Translations under genes and position numbers: made by a program
Part shown: positions 52,953-62,338 of the stretch, in pieces
Layout of the letters: each line of letters opens with the position of its first letter
Position numbering within the stretch: the stretch's first letter is position 1
Notes under the pieces: generated by a model
What the model was told of the DNA's origin: nothing
The model's input: only the letters and a program-made list of their open reading frames with translations
The model's database searches: none
From: an uncultured Bacteroidia bacterium
Lineage (GTDB): Bacteria > Bacteroidota > Bacteroidia > Bacteroidales > ML635J-15
DNA length: 64,000 nucleotides
Assembly (NCBI GenBank): GCA_902791865.1
Contig: CADAXK010000002.1
Coordinates: 248,001 to 312,000, forward strand
Direction of reading: 5' to 3'

Positions 52953-54170
52953 TTATTTACCCTGAACGAGCTTCATGGTATCCATTGCAATTACATATTC
53001 CTCGTCGGTGGTGACAACGATGGTCGTAACCTTCGAATCGGGGGTTGAGATAACTGCATCTTCGCCCATAATCTTGTCGTTCTTTTCCATATCGACCTTA
53101 ATGCCGAGGCATTCCATGTTCTCAAGTATCGGGTGACGCATGAACCATGCATTTTCGCCAATACCGCCAGTGAACAGAAGGATGTCGCAGCCACCCATCT
53201 CGGCCATATAACCGCCGATGTAGCGTTTTACGCGCTGTGCAAACATATCGAATGCGTAGGTGCTTCTTTCGTCACCTGCATCGCGGCCTGCACGGATGTC
53301 GCGCATATCCTGCTTGCCACCGCTGATACCAACAAGACCGCTCTTCTTGTAGAAGATATTGGTGATATCCTTCATAGTCTTGCCTGCTGCAAGTTCCTTC
53401 TCTACTATATAAAGAACTGCACCCGGGTCAACATCGCCTGGACGGCTACCCATGATAAGACCTTCGAGAGCTGTGAGACCCATTGTGGTGTCAACCGACT
53501 TTCCGTGGTCGATTGCAGCAATCGAAGCACCGCTACCGAGGTGGCAGCTAATTATCTTGAGGTCTTTCCAGTCCTTGCCAATCATCTTGGCAGCCTTCTC
53601 AGCAACAAAACCGTGGCTTGTTCCGTGGAAACCGTAGCGACGGAGATGATACTTCTGGTAGTATTCGTATGGCAAACCATAGAGGAACGACTTCGGAGGA
53701 AGTGTCTGGTGGAAAGCGGTATCGAATACAACTGCCTGCGGAACATTCGGCAATACTTCGCGCATAGCGTAGATACCTGCCAAGTTACCTGGAGTGTGAA
53801 GCGGTGCGAGTTCCATCAACGACTTAATCTTTTCGATTACATCATCGTTAACGAGAGCACTTGCCTTGAAAAGTTCGCCACCGTGAGCAACGCGGTTACC
53901 TACAGCTTCGATTTCCTTCAAGTCCTTGATTACACCCATTTCAGGGTCGGTGAGAGCCTTGAGAACCATTCTGATACCGGCAGTGTGGTCGGCGATTGGA
54001 GTCTGTTCGTAGTGCTTCTGTCCGTTGTACTTGTGAGTGAATTCTCCCATTTCGAGGCCTATTCTTTCGAGAAGACCTTTTGCCATTACGGTAGAATTGT
54101 TGTTAGCGTCAATGTTGATGAGCTGGTATTTAATTGAAGAACTACCGCAGTTTAAAACTAATATTTTCAT
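52953..54170 (-). CDS. ackA: Acetate kinase
   Basis: A 405-residue cytoplasmic kinase that makes ATP and acetate from acetyl phosphate. Visible motifs are KILVLNCGSSSIKYQLI, GNRVAHGGELF, VFDTAFHQTLPP with the catalytic Asp, RRYGFHGTSH, ISCHLGSGASIAAIDHGKSVDTTMG, GSRPGDVDPG and FTGGIGENAW. It follows pta with a 25-base gap, forming the classic pta-ackA acetate pathway, here transcribed pta first. A strong hairpin terminates the operon. Confidence 0.96.
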   Translation of the reverse strand: MKILVLNCGSSSIKYQLINIDANNNSTVMAKGLLERIGLEMGEFTHKYNGQKHYEQTPIADHTAGIRMVLKALTDPEMGVIKDLKEIEAVGNRVAHGGELFKASALVNDDVIEKIKSLMELAPLHTPGNLAGIYAMREVLPNVPQAVVFDTAFHQTLPPKSFLYGLPYEYYQKYHLRRYGFHGTSHGFVAEKAAKMIGKDWKDLKIISCHLGSGASIAAIDHGKSVDTTMGLTALEGLIMGSRPGDVDPGAVLYIVEKELAAGKTMKDITNIFYKKSGLVGISGGKQDMRDIRAGRDAGDERSTYAFDMFAQRVKRYIGGYMAEMGGCDILLFTGGIGENAWFMRHPILENMECLGIKVDMEKNDKIMGEDAVISTPDSKVTTIVVTTDEEYVIAMDTMKLVQGK

Positions 54171-54195
54171 CTTTTACGTATTTTGTTGTTAATGA

Positions 54196-55206
54196 TTATT
54201 TTTTCTGAGCTATTGCCTGGTTGCAGGTTATTGCAACAAGTTTGTAAACATCTTCTACCGAGCATCCGCGGCTGAGGTCGTTGCAAGGCTTAGCGAGACC
54301 CTGAAGAACTGGACCTACTGCTTCGGCACCAGCGAGACGCTGAACGAGCTTGTAAGCGATGTTACCGACTTCGAGGCACGGGAATACCAAAGTGTTTGCC
54401 TTACCGGCAACCTTGCTGCCTGGAGCCTTGCTCGAACCTACTGAAGGAACGATAGCGGCATCGGCCTGGAGTTCACCGTCGAGAAGCAGGTCTGGACGAG
54501 CTTCCTGAGCGAGACGTGTAGCTTCGATAACCTTGTCAACAACTTCGTGCTTTGCCGAACCCTTTGTCGAGAAGCTGAGGATAGCAACTGCCGGGTCGAT
54601 CTTTGCAATGTTCTTTGCAGTATCGGCGGTGCAGACAGCGATTTCAGCGAGCTGTTTTGCATCGGGCATAGGAGTAACGGCGCAGTCGGCGAATACCATC
54701 TTGCCGTCGGTTCCGTACTTGCTGCCTTCGGGAAGGAACATGATGAATGCACCAGATACGCAGCTAACACCAGGAACAGTCTTGATAATCTGCAATGCAG
54801 GACGGAGCATGTCACCAGTGGTCGAACGGGCACCGCTTACGAGACCGTCGGCTTCGCCAGCCTTAACCAAGAGGATACCGAGGTACATGAAGTTCTCGGC
54901 AAGACCTTCGGCCTGTTCCATTGTCATACCTTTTGCCTTGCGGATTTCGTAAAGCATTTCGGCATACTTCTGCTTTTCGGGGTTGTTCTTGGGGTCGATA
55001 ATGCGAGCCTTGCTGATGTTCTTCAAACCGAATTCGGCTGTCATTTCAGCAATTTTCTGTGCAGGACCAATCAGGATTACATCGGCGATACCGTCTGCAA
55101 TAATCTGGTCTGCTGCCTTTAATGTACGAGGTTCGTCACCTTCGGGGAGTACGATGCGCTGTTTGTTAGCCTGCGCATTTCTGATAATTTCTTGAATCAA
55201 ATCCAT
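54196..55206 (-). CDS. pta: Phosphate acetyltransferase
   Basis: A 336-residue enzyme that converts acetyl-CoA and phosphate to acetyl phosphate. It is the short single-domain form without the regulatory N-terminal extension seen in E. coli. Motifs include RIVLPEGDEPRTLKAADQI, GLVSGARSTTGDMLRPALQIIKT, FADCAVTPMPDAKQLAEIA, SFSTKGSAKHE and AIVPSVGSSKAPGSKVAGKANTLVFP, read as separate blocks. RGCSVEDVYKLVAITCNQA closes the protein. It is co-transcribed with ackA. Confidence 0.95.
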   Translation of the reverse strand: MDLIQEIIRNAQANKQRIVLPEGDEPRTLKAADQIIADGIADVILIGPAQKIAEMTAEFGLKNISKARIIDPKNNPEKQKYAEMLYEIRKAKGMTMEQAEGLAENFMYLGILLVKAGEADGLVSGARSTTGDMLRPALQIIKTVPGVSCVSGAFIMFLPEGSKYGTDGKMVFADCAVTPMPDAKQLAEIAVCTADTAKNIAKIDPAVAILSFSTKGSAKHEVVDKVIEATRLAQEARPDLLLDGELQADAAIVPSVGSSKAPGSKVAGKANTLVFPCLEVGNIAYKLVQRLAGAEAVGPVLQGLAKPCNDLSRGCSVEDVYKLVAITCNQAIAQKK

Positions 55207-55245
55207 TGTTGTATTATAATTTTATTGTTCTAAAAATTGAAAAAC

Positions 55246-55253
55246 CAAAGGTA
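55246..55253 (-). promoter_or_regulatory. -7 promoter box (TACCTTTG) of pta-ackA
   Basis: TAnnTTTG match on the minus strand, 39 bases before the pta start. The adjoining gap 55254-55483 holds a CCAATAG/CTATTGG hairpin and short GGCGAACAGGCT repeats but no gene. Confidence 0.55.
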
Positions 55254-55483
55254 AGTTTTTTATGGCAGAAAAAGGCAATGAAAATTCATGTTTTTTAGCA
55301 AATTTATCAACAGCGGAAAAATGGCGAACAGGCTGACAGGCGAACAGGCTAACTGACCAATAGGATTAAAGGCTATTGGTGACTTTCAGCCTTCTCTTCT
55401 TTTAGCCTTTTTGCCCATTATACATTGTTCATAACATTTCACAAAAAACAAGCGACTAAACTACGCCAATTACTTTTTTATGA

Positions 55484-55491
55484 TAAATTTG
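55484..55491 (+). promoter_or_regulatory. -7 promoter box (TAAATTTG) of hpt-adk
   Basis: TAnnTTTG match 31 bases before the ATG at 55523. Confidence 0.6.
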
Positions 55492-55522
55492 CGACTTTGA
55501 ATTTTTGAGTTATATAAGAGGT

Positions 55523-56059
55523 ATGGAAACCATAAAAGTTCTTGACAGGGAGTTCGTTCCCTACATCGACCACGAAACAATAGTGTCGAAAATTAAGGAA
55601 ATGGCAGAAAAAATGAACCGCGACCTTCGCGACAAGAATCCGCTCTTCCTTGGAATACTTAACGGCTCGTTCATGTTTGCCGCCGAACTGTTCAATCACC
55701 TTACAATCGACTGCAACATCTCGTTCCTGAAGCTCGCTTCGTACGAAGGCACAAACTCTACCGGCAAGGTTAAAAGGCTTATCGGCGTGAACGAGGACAT
55801 CAAGGACAGAACCATCGTCATTGTCGAAGACATTATCGACACGGGCATAACGATGGACCATATTGAGAAACAGCTCATCGGCTACGAGCCTAAGGAAATA
55901 AAGATTGCCACTTTACTCTACAAGTCGGAAATATACAACAACAAGTACCCTATCGACTATTTCTGCTTCGACATACCGCAGAAATTCATTGTCGGCTTCG
56001 GTCTCGACTACGACGGCTACGGAAGAAATTTACCAAGCATTTATCAGGAAACCAAATAA
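55523..56059 (+). CDS. hpt: Hypoxanthine phosphoribosyltransferase
   Basis: A 178-residue purine-salvage enzyme that makes IMP or GMP from hypoxanthine or guanine and PRPP. It has FLGILNGSFMFAAEL, the PRPP-binding loop VIVEDIIDTGITMD, and VGFGLDYDGYGRNLP at the end. The TTG at 55505 also opens the frame, but the ATG at 55523 begins the conserved N-terminus. adk follows 13 bases later, so two purine-nucleotide enzymes share a transcript. Confidence 0.94.
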   Translation: METIKVLDREFVPYIDHETIVSKIKEMAEKMNRDLRDKNPLFLGILNGSFMFAAELFNHLTIDCNISFLKLASYEGTNSTGKVKRLIGVNEDIKDRTIVIVEDIIDTGITMDHIEKQLIGYEPKEIKIATLLYKSEIYNNKYPIDYFCFDIPQKFIVGFGLDYDGYGRNLPSIYQETK

Positions 56060-56072
56060 AAACAAAAATATC

Positions 56073-56645
56073 ATGCTTAACATTGCAATATTCGGAGCTC
56101 CGGGCGCAGGAAAAGGAACACAAGCCCAAAGCATAATTGACAAGTACAACCTTAAATACATATCCACAGGAAATATCCTCAGGAATGAAATCGCAAACGG
56201 AACACCACTTGGTCTCGAAGCCAAGGCTATTATCGAAAAGGGAAACCTCGTCAGCGACGAGTTGGTTACCAAGATTATAGAAAAATTCATCGCCGACAAT
56301 CGCAACCCGAACGGATTCCTTTTCGACGGATTTCCACGCACACGCGAACAGGCAAAGAATCTCGACGAAATTCTGAAACGCGAAGGAATGGAACTTTCAT
56401 GCCTCTTGAATATGGATGTGCCTCGCGAAGAACTCATAAAGAGGATGATGCACCGTGCACAGGTTGAAAATCGCGCCGACGACACTCCCGAAGTCTTCGA
56501 AAACCGCCTCAAGGAATACGAAGAAAAGACTTTCCCCGTAATGGAACACTACCAGAATCAAGGCAAAGTGATGTCGATAAGCGGAGTAGGCAGCATCGAG
56601 GAGATTTTTGTCCGCCTTGCAGAAAAGATTGACAGCTTGCTATAA
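56073..56645 (+). CDS. adk: Adenylate kinase
   Basis: A 190-residue short-form adenylate kinase converting AMP and ATP to two ADP. Signatures are the P-loop FGAPGAGKGTQA, STGNILRNEI, and FLFDGFPRTREQA. The LID is short (MMHRAQVENRADDTPEVFENRL) and lacks the zinc-binding domain of long forms. The frame extends upstream into hpt, but the ATG at 56073 is the natural start, 13 bases after the hpt stop. Confidence 0.95.
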   Translation: MLNIAIFGAPGAGKGTQAQSIIDKYNLKYISTGNILRNEIANGTPLGLEAKAIIEKGNLVSDELVTKIIEKFIADNRNPNGFLFDGFPRTREQAKNLDEILKREGMELSCLLNMDVPREELIKRMMHRAQVENRADDTPEVFENRLKEYEEKTFPVMEHYQNQGKVMSISGVGSIEEIFVRLAEKIDSLL

Positions 56646-56655
56646 TTGCAAAAAT

Positions 56656-57084
56656 ATGAAACTAAAAATTATTATCTTGACAATTACCACAATATGTGTT
56701 CTTCTTTCTTGTAAAGGAACAGAACCTATTGCGGTTAAACAAACGCAGGATAATAATACTGAACTCGACTCAGAAAGTTTTGACATTACATATAGGAATC
56801 CAGAATTTCCTGGCGGAGACAAAGAATTGATAAATTATATTTCAAACAATTTAAAATACCCTGAATCTGCCAAAGAAAATGGCATTTCTGGTAGAGTTTC
56901 CCTTCTGCTCACAATTAACGAAAAAGGCGAAATTGCTGATGTAAAAACAATTAGAGGTATTTGCCCCGAACTAGACGAGGAAGCTGTGAGACTAGTCAAA
57001 GCAATGCCCAAATGGGAACCGGGATACGAAAACGGAAAAGCCAAAACATCATATCTTATGCTTCCTATAAATTTTAAGTTGTAA
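56656..57084 (+). CDS. TonB C-terminal-domain lipoprotein
   Basis: A 142-residue lipoprotein: MKLKIIILTITTICVLLSCKG ends in a lipobox Cys. The mature part is a TonB_C fold with EFPGGDKELINYISNNLKYPESAKENG, GRVSLLLTINEKGEIADVK and EEAVRLVKAMPKWEPG. This is the pattern of Bacteroidetes TonB-like proteins without the usual membrane helix and proline-rich linker. It may act as a periplasmic modulator and not as an energy transducer. It starts 10 bases after adk. Confidence 0.82.
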   Translation: MKLKIIILTITTICVLLSCKGTEPIAVKQTQDNNTELDSESFDITYRNPEFPGGDKELINYISNNLKYPESAKENGISGRVSLLLTINEKGEIADVKTIRGICPELDEEAVRLVKAMPKWEPGYENGKAKTSYLMLPINFKL

Positions 57085-57109
57085 ACGTACGACAACAAAT
57101 ATTGAAATA

Positions 57110-58129
57110 ATGAACAGACCGAAAATATTAATAATTTATACCGGCGGCACCATCGGCATGATTCAGGACAAGAATGGTGTCTTGCAGCCGTTCAACTTCG
57201 AGAACCTGCTGAGCTACATACCGATGCTCAAGGATTTTCCTGCCGACATAAGTTCGTACAGCTTCGAAACTCCAATAGATTCATCCGATGCCGACCCCGA
57301 TTTCTGGGTTGAAATTGTGGAGGTTATTGAAAAGAACTACGACCATTACGATGGATTTGTCGTCCTTCACGGCTCCGACACAATGGCTTACACAGCATCG
57401 GCGTTGAGTTTCATGCTCGAAAATGTCAACAAGCCGATAATCCTCACCGGATCGCAGTTGCCGATTGGACTTCTGCGCACCGATGGACGCGAAAACATGA
57501 TTTCGGCAATCGAGCTTGCCAGCATGCAGCGCAACGGAAAGCCTGTAATCCACGAGGTATGCGTCTATTTCGAAAGCCGTCTATACCGTGGCAACAGAAC
57601 GACAAAGTACAGCGCCGAAAATTTCGACGCCTTCCGTTCGCCCAACTATCCTTGGCTTGCACAAGCAGGCATTGACGTAAAGGTTGAAGAAGACAAGTTG
57701 TGGACGAGCAAGAACGCTCCGCTGGTGACACACAAAAAACTTTGCCGCGACATTGCCGTACTGAAGTATTTCCCTGGCATACAGCCCAAGACCATCGAAG
57801 CCATCATAAATATTGAAGGTCTGCGTGGACTGATCGTAGAATCGTACGGTTCGGGAAATCTTACCACCAACGACAAGATTATCAAGCTTTTCGAAGAAGC
57901 AATCGACAAGGGAATAACAATCCTGAACATAACGCAATGCACCGTAGGTTCGGTAGTTCACGGCAAGTACGCCACTAGCCTCAAGCTGATGAACTGCGGA
58001 GTAATAAGCGGAAAAGACATGACCATTGAAGCGGCAATCACAAAGATGATGTTCCTTCTAGGGGAAAATCATTCACGCGAAGAAATGAAACGTCTTCTCA
58101 TGCAGTCGATTTGCGGAGAAATATCATAG
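57110..58129 (+). CDS. ansA: L-asparaginase, cytoplasmic type I
   Basis: A 339-residue amidohydrolase converting asparagine to aspartate and ammonia. It has the first catalytic Thr in IIYTGGTIGMI, the second in VVLHGSDTMAYTASALSFML, and PIILTGSQLPIG. There is no signal peptide, so it is the intracellular low-affinity type. It lies 25 bases after the TonB-domain lipoprotein gene and 19 before the outer-membrane receptor. Confidence 0.92.
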   Translation: MNRPKILIIYTGGTIGMIQDKNGVLQPFNFENLLSYIPMLKDFPADISSYSFETPIDSSDADPDFWVEIVEVIEKNYDHYDGFVVLHGSDTMAYTASALSFMLENVNKPIILTGSQLPIGLLRTDGRENMISAIELASMQRNGKPVIHEVCVYFESRLYRGNRTTKYSAENFDAFRSPNYPWLAQAGIDVKVEEDKLWTSKNAPLVTHKKLCRDIAVLKYFPGIQPKTIEAIINIEGLRGLIVESYGSGNLTTNDKIIKLFEEAIDKGITILNITQCTVGSVVHGKYATSLKLMNCGVISGKDMTIEAAITKMMFLLGENHSREEMKRLLMQSICGEIS

Positions 58130-58148
58130 CAACAACATAGCACAATTG

Positions 58149-60629
58149 ATGAAAATAAGAATCTTCGTTTTAACCCTCACGGCTTGTCTGGTCATGAATA
58201 TGGCGAATGCGCAACGACAAGGCGGACAGCCTGCCGATGGCGTAATATACGGCACCATACTCGAAAAGGACAGCAACGAACCTGTTGAATTTGCCAACAT
58301 CGTGGTTTACAACAAAGACGGTAATGTCATAGCAGGAAGCATGAGCGACAGCCACGGCAAATTCAGCGTGCAGAATGTTCCATACGGAACGCACAAGGTC
58401 GAAGTTCTGTTCATTGGCTACGGCAAGGTAACTCGCGAAAATGTAAGCATAACTGCCGACAAAAAGTCTTTCAACTTAGGAAAGGTACATTTAAGCGTTG
58501 ATGCACAGATGCTAAGCGAAGTGGAAGTTGAAGCCACAATGAACAATGTCGACTATCGTCTCGACCGCAAGGTCATAAATGTAAATCAGGACATTGTGTC
58601 GGCAGGAGCATCGGCGGTTGAGGTTCTAGAAAATGCGCCATCTGTAACCACCGACCTTGATGGAAATGTATCTTTGCGTGGATCAGAAAGTTTCCTTGTG
58701 CTTATTGACGGTCGTCCAAGTCCGCTCGAGGGCAGCGAGGCTTTGCAGCAAATTCCAGCAAGTTCCATTGAAAGCATTGAGATAATCACCAATCCATCAG
58801 CCAAATACGCCCCCGATGGCGTTGGCGGAATCATCAATGTCGTACTGAAAAAGGAAAAGCGCAAGGGCTACAACGGACAAATCTCGGCAAACTACGGCAA
58901 CAACAACACCTTCGGAGGAAACGCCCTGTTCAATTTCCGCACGCAGAAAGTAAACTTCTTCATCGGTGGCGAATACAATCGTCGCATGAGCAAGAGTTTC
59001 GGCAAGTCGGAACGCGAAACCTACCTTAATACAGCAAAGGATTCCATGTTCTGCCTAAACAACCAGAATTCAGGACTTTACGGCAGACAAAGCTGGAATG
59101 CCCGTGCTGGCTTGGACATTTACATAACCGACAACGATGTGATTACAATTTCGGGCAAATACGGATCACGAGGACATTCGGGCAACGGCATAACCGAAGC
59201 AGAAACCTTCTATTTCAACAAGTTGGATTCGCTCATTTACGACCCTCACACTTTTAGCCTAGGTTTGCCCTACTCCTACAGCGCCGAGGAAATTTCGAAG
59301 CGAAGAAACAGCTACTGGAGCGGCGACATCAACTATCAGCGCAAATTTGCAAAACCAGGACACGAACTGCAACTGTATTTCAACTATTCGGCAAACCGTT
59401 CGAACAACAACAACGAATACTCCGAGGCCGAAACAGAAAGTCTTGGCGGTGAAATACTTGCAGGTGCAGTTGAAGACCGTTACCGCACTTTGGAAATAGG
59501 AACTCAGGACAGATATCAGGCAAAAGCCGACTATGTGCTGCCATTCAACGAAAAGTCGAAACTTGAAGCTGGCTACGAAATCAATATCCGCAACCAGACA
59601 AACGACTACACATACGCCGTACACCAAAACGATGACTGGATTAACGATGAGTCGCGCCACAGCCCATACGATTTCGACCTCAATGTGCAGTCGGGATATG
59701 TGATTTACTCGAACTTCTGGAAGAACTTTGGCTATCAGGTAGGTTTGAGAACCGAATACACCAACCGCATCTTTGCAATCCCCGACAGCAACTATGTGTA
59801 CAAGAAGTTCGACTTCTTCCCATCGGTACACCTATCCTACTCGTTCTCTGAGGATTTGCAAATTATGGCAAGCTACAGCCGGCGTCTCGAACGTCCCCGT
59901 CCATGGAACCTGAACCCGATGACGCAGGTGGAAGACCCGAACAATGTACGCCGTGGAAATCCAGCACTTAACCCCGAGTACACCAATTCGTACGACATGT
60001 CGTTGCAGAAGCGTTTCGGCGAGCATTTTGTTTCGTTCGAGCTTTACGCACGGCAGACTAACGACCTGATACAGAATGTAACTCTGGTTGATACGGCCAA
60101 TTCCAACATGTACATCAAGACTTTCGACAACATTGGCAAGGACCTTTCAATCGGAAGCGAAATCATGGCAAACATCAATCCTTGCAAATGGTACAACCTG
60201 AACGCCAGCGTAAATGCATATTACTATGCCATAACTTCGGAACAATACCGAAGCAACAGTACCTTCACATGGCGAGCAAGACTAAATAACACATTCAGAA
60301 TCAAGAAGTCTGGAACAAACATTCAGTTCGGTGGATTCTACGATGCACCATCGATTACTGCACAGGGACGCAGCGCAGGAAGAATCGCATTTAATCTTGG
60401 CATTAAGCAGGACTTCCTCGACAAGAGGCTCTCAATCAGCGTAAACTTCCGCAACCTGTTCAATACCATGAAGTTCAATACGACCACGGAGACCGACTAC
60501 CTGTACTACCATGTAACAAGGTCGAACACATGGCCAAATTTCAATATATCAATAACATACAAACTTAACGATTTCAAAAAACGCAAAGAGAAAGGTGAAG
60601 ATTCAGATGATGACGGCGGAGAAATGTAG
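58149..60629 (+). CDS. TonB-dependent-receptor-like outer-membrane protein
   Basis: About 826 residues, exported (MKIRIFVLTLTACLVMNMANAQ). A carboxypeptidase-regulatory-like domain (GTILEKDSNEPVEFANIVVYN to LGKVHLS) precedes a plug domain (VSAGASAVEVLENAPSVTTDLDGNVSLRGS, GVGGIINVVLKK). A large barrel of the OMP_b-brl_3 type follows (PRPWNLNPMTQVEDPNNVRRGNPALNPEY, read in parts as RGNPALNPE). Such proteins import or bind unknown ligands with TonB energy. A TTG at 58146 precedes the ATG at 58149. The acidic tail EDSDDDGGEM is notable, and its codons overlap the next gene. Confidence 0.87.
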   Translation: MKIRIFVLTLTACLVMNMANAQRQGGQPADGVIYGTILEKDSNEPVEFANIVVYNKDGNVIAGSMSDSHGKFSVQNVPYGTHKVEVLFIGYGKVTRENVSITADKKSFNLGKVHLSVDAQMLSEVEVEATMNNVDYRLDRKVINVNQDIVSAGASAVEVLENAPSVTTDLDGNVSLRGSESFLVLIDGRPSPLEGSEALQQIPASSIESIEIITNPSAKYAPDGVGGIINVVLKKEKRKGYNGQISANYGNNNTFGGNALFNFRTQKVNFFIGGEYNRRMSKSFGKSERETYLNTAKDSMFCLNNQNSGLYGRQSWNARAGLDIYITDNDVITISGKYGSRGHSGNGITEAETFYFNKLDSLIYDPHTFSLGLPYSYSAEEISKRRNSYWSGDINYQRKFAKPGHELQLYFNYSANRSNNNNEYSEAETESLGGEILAGAVEDRYRTLEIGTQDRYQAKADYVLPFNEKSKLEAGYEINIRNQTNDYTYAVHQNDDWINDESRHSPYDFDLNVQSGYVIYSNFWKNFGYQVGLRTEYTNRIFAIPDSNYVYKKFDFFPSVHLSYSFSEDLQIMASYSRRLERPRPWNLNPMTQVEDPNNVRRGNPALNPEYTNSYDMSLQKRFGEHFVSFELYARQTNDLIQNVTLVDTANSNMYIKTFDNIGKDLSIGSEIMANINPCKWYNLNASVNAYYYAITSEQYRSNSTFTWRARLNNTFRIKKSGTNIQFGGFYDAPSITAQGRSAGRIAFNLGIKQDFLDKRLSISVNFRNLFNTMKFNTTTETDYLYYHVTRSNTWPNFNISITYKLNDFKKRKEKGEDSDDDGGEM

Positions 60630-61533
60630 AAGAATAGCACTGGGAATCATAGCACTATCGTGCATTTGTGTATCGACTAAAGCACAAGTTTACATAAGCG
60701 ACCACAAAATAAACAAGACAACAAAATGCCTGTTTTCGGAATACGAGACATCATTTTCGACATATAGACTGGAAGACGGAGACATTTATGTTGACGAATT
60801 TATTGTTGACATGGAACTGCCAGAAAGCGGTTCGCTCGATGAAGTGTCGGAAAAGGACATTCGCGAAAAAATCTCGGCGATAGTCATTGGCGATGCAAAG
60901 GAAACAAATCCCGAGAACCTGATAGAGAAGTACATAACAGAAAAATACCTGTCAAAATACGAAACGCACAAGATTTTTGGCGACAGCGAATGTAACACCT
61001 TCATTTCTACCATCAAAAGCAAGAACTCAATGCTATCTGATGAAATGCTTTGGGAACCAGCCTACTACGGAACAATCTCCGGAAAACTTATCTTTCAGAC
61101 CAACATGTTTCTTTCGTACAGCATCACCGAAAAATCGTGCAATGCGATGACCTGCATTAGAAAAGAAACTACATTCGTCTATGACATTGTAAACAAGAGA
61201 TTTCTAACCGAAAACGATTTCCTTCTCCCCGAAAAAACCAATGATTATCTGGAACTTATCAGGAATACAATGACAAGGGAGCAGAAACTTGCGTACAACA
61301 AGCCAGAAGTAAACTACAACAGCAACTTTTACATTGACGAATACGGACTTACATACGTTTTCAATTCCGACAAGTATCTTGACGAATACGAAGCAACAAT
61401 ACATGTACAACTGAACGGGAAATATATAAGACAACTCACTAAAACAGAATCTGTTGTATATAAATTCTTCAACATAGGGCAAGTAGAACGCGCAAAAGCC
61501 AAAAAGCAGAATAAAACTGTGGCTATTAATTGA
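60607..61533 (+). CDS. Exported DUF3298/DUF4163-like protein
   Basis: About 308 residues. The signal region MMTAEKCRRIALGIIALSCICVSTKAQ is followed by a domain containing FVYDIVNKRFLTENDFLLPEKTNDYLELIRNTM and FYIDEYGLTYVFN, the RsiV/DUF3298 signature. In Gram-positive bacteria this fold occurs in anti-sigma factors, but here there is no sigma partner. It overlaps the receptor gene by 23 bases, suggesting coupled translation and a shared envelope role. The GTG at 60595 and the ATG at 60610 are alternative starts. Confidence 0.68.
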   Translation: MMTAEKCRRIALGIIALSCICVSTKAQVYISDHKINKTTKCLFSEYETSFSTYRLEDGDIYVDEFIVDMELPESGSLDEVSEKDIREKISAIVIGDAKETNPENLIEKYITEKYLSKYETHKIFGDSECNTFISTIKSKNSMLSDEMLWEPAYYGTISGKLIFQTNMFLSYSITEKSCNAMTCIRKETTFVYDIVNKRFLTENDFLLPEKTNDYLELIRNTMTREQKLAYNKPEVNYNSNFYIDEYGLTYVFNSDKYLDEYEATIHVQLNGKYIRQLTKTESVVYKFFNIGQVERAKAKKQNKTVAIN

Positions 61534-61558
61534 TAATGGATAATTGATAATTAATAAA

Positions 61559-61588
61559 TGTACAGACGCGCCATGGCGCGTCTCAACG
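61559..61588. repeat. REP-like palindrome just before the cyclo-ligase start
   Basis: TGTACAGACGCGCCATG ... GCGCGTCT, related to the copies at 50248 and 63123. It overlaps the upstream part of the open frame and ends two bases before the ATG at 61591, where it could form a hairpin in the ribosome-binding region. Confidence 0.65.
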
Positions 61589-61590
61589 CT

Positions 61591-62115
61591 ATGGACAAGA
61601 AAGAACTAAGAAAACAAATAAAGGCGCTCAAAAAGCAACATACAGCCGAACAGCTTGAAATTCAATCGAAAGCAATAATGGCTAAGGTCGAATCGCATCC
61701 CAATTTTGCCAAGGCAAACATCGTCATGCTGTACTACTCGCTTCCCGACGAAGTGCAGACGGCAGATTTCATTGCCAAGTGGCGCAACCGCAAGCAGATA
61801 ATTCTGCCTACTGTCGTTGGCGACGACATTGTTCCTGTAATGTTAGACAACAGCACGACCTTTGCAAAAGGCGATTTCGACATACAAGAGCCTCAATCGG
61901 AGCCATACACAGGAGGTTACGACCTTATAATCGTCCCCGGCGTAGCATTCGACCGAAACGGCAACCGACTTGGCAGAGGCCGTGGCTATTACGACCGTTT
62001 CCTATGCAAGCACACTGGCGTCAAGAAAATTGGCATCTGCTTCGATTTCCAGCTTGTGGACGAGATTCCGACCGAACCGACAGACATCAGAATGGATGAA
62101 ATAATAAGTCTGTAA
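61591..62115 (+). CDS. 5-formyltetrahydrofolate cyclo-ligase
   Basis: A 174-residue enzyme of folate metabolism converting 5-formyl-THF to 5,10-methenyl-THF with ATP. It begins MDKKELRKQIKALKKQHTAEQ and has IVMLYYSLPDEVQT, YDLIIVPGVAFDRNGNRLGRGRGYYDRFL (ATP/folate loop), and IGICFDFQLVDEIPTEPTD. The frame extends to 61558 through a REP palindrome (YRRAMARLNA), which is not part of the conserved protein, so the ATG at 61591 is chosen. Confidence 0.9.
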   Translation: MDKKELRKQIKALKKQHTAEQLEIQSKAIMAKVESHPNFAKANIVMLYYSLPDEVQTADFIAKWRNRKQIILPTVVGDDIVPVMLDNSTTFAKGDFDIQEPQSEPYTGGYDLIIVPGVAFDRNGNRLGRGRGYYDRFLCKHTGVKKIGICFDFQLVDEIPTEPTDIRMDEIISL

Positions 62116-62147
62116 ATATGGAGATTTGCGAGAAAAAAAAGAAAGAT

Positions 62148-62324
62148 GTCATTCCGCAAGTTAGAACAATAACGCGATACGAAACGGGGAGCGTAATATT
62201 GTTCAACTGTGCGGAATCTCCCATTAGTACACAAAGGAGATTGGCTACGCCGAGCTAAAGGTACCGTATAAGTGAACTCACAAGCAACGTTCCTTATGCT
62301 GTTCGTTCTACTTTACTGAATGAC
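62148..62324 (+). repeat. Dispersed ~190-bp element, copy 3
   Basis: Starts GTCATTCCGCAAGTTAGAAC and ends CTTTACTGAATGAC, so the ends are inverted. Inner blocks match 36083-36265 (CGGAATCTCCCATTAGTA, AAGTGAACTCACAAGCAACG). Confidence 0.78.
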
Positions 62325-62338
62325 TAAAAAATTAGAGA

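Noticed and set aside
61558..61590. 11-codon N-terminal extension of the 5-formyl-THF cyclo-ligase
   Set aside because: It is encoded by a REP palindrome and is absent from the conserved protein start MDKKELRKQ.
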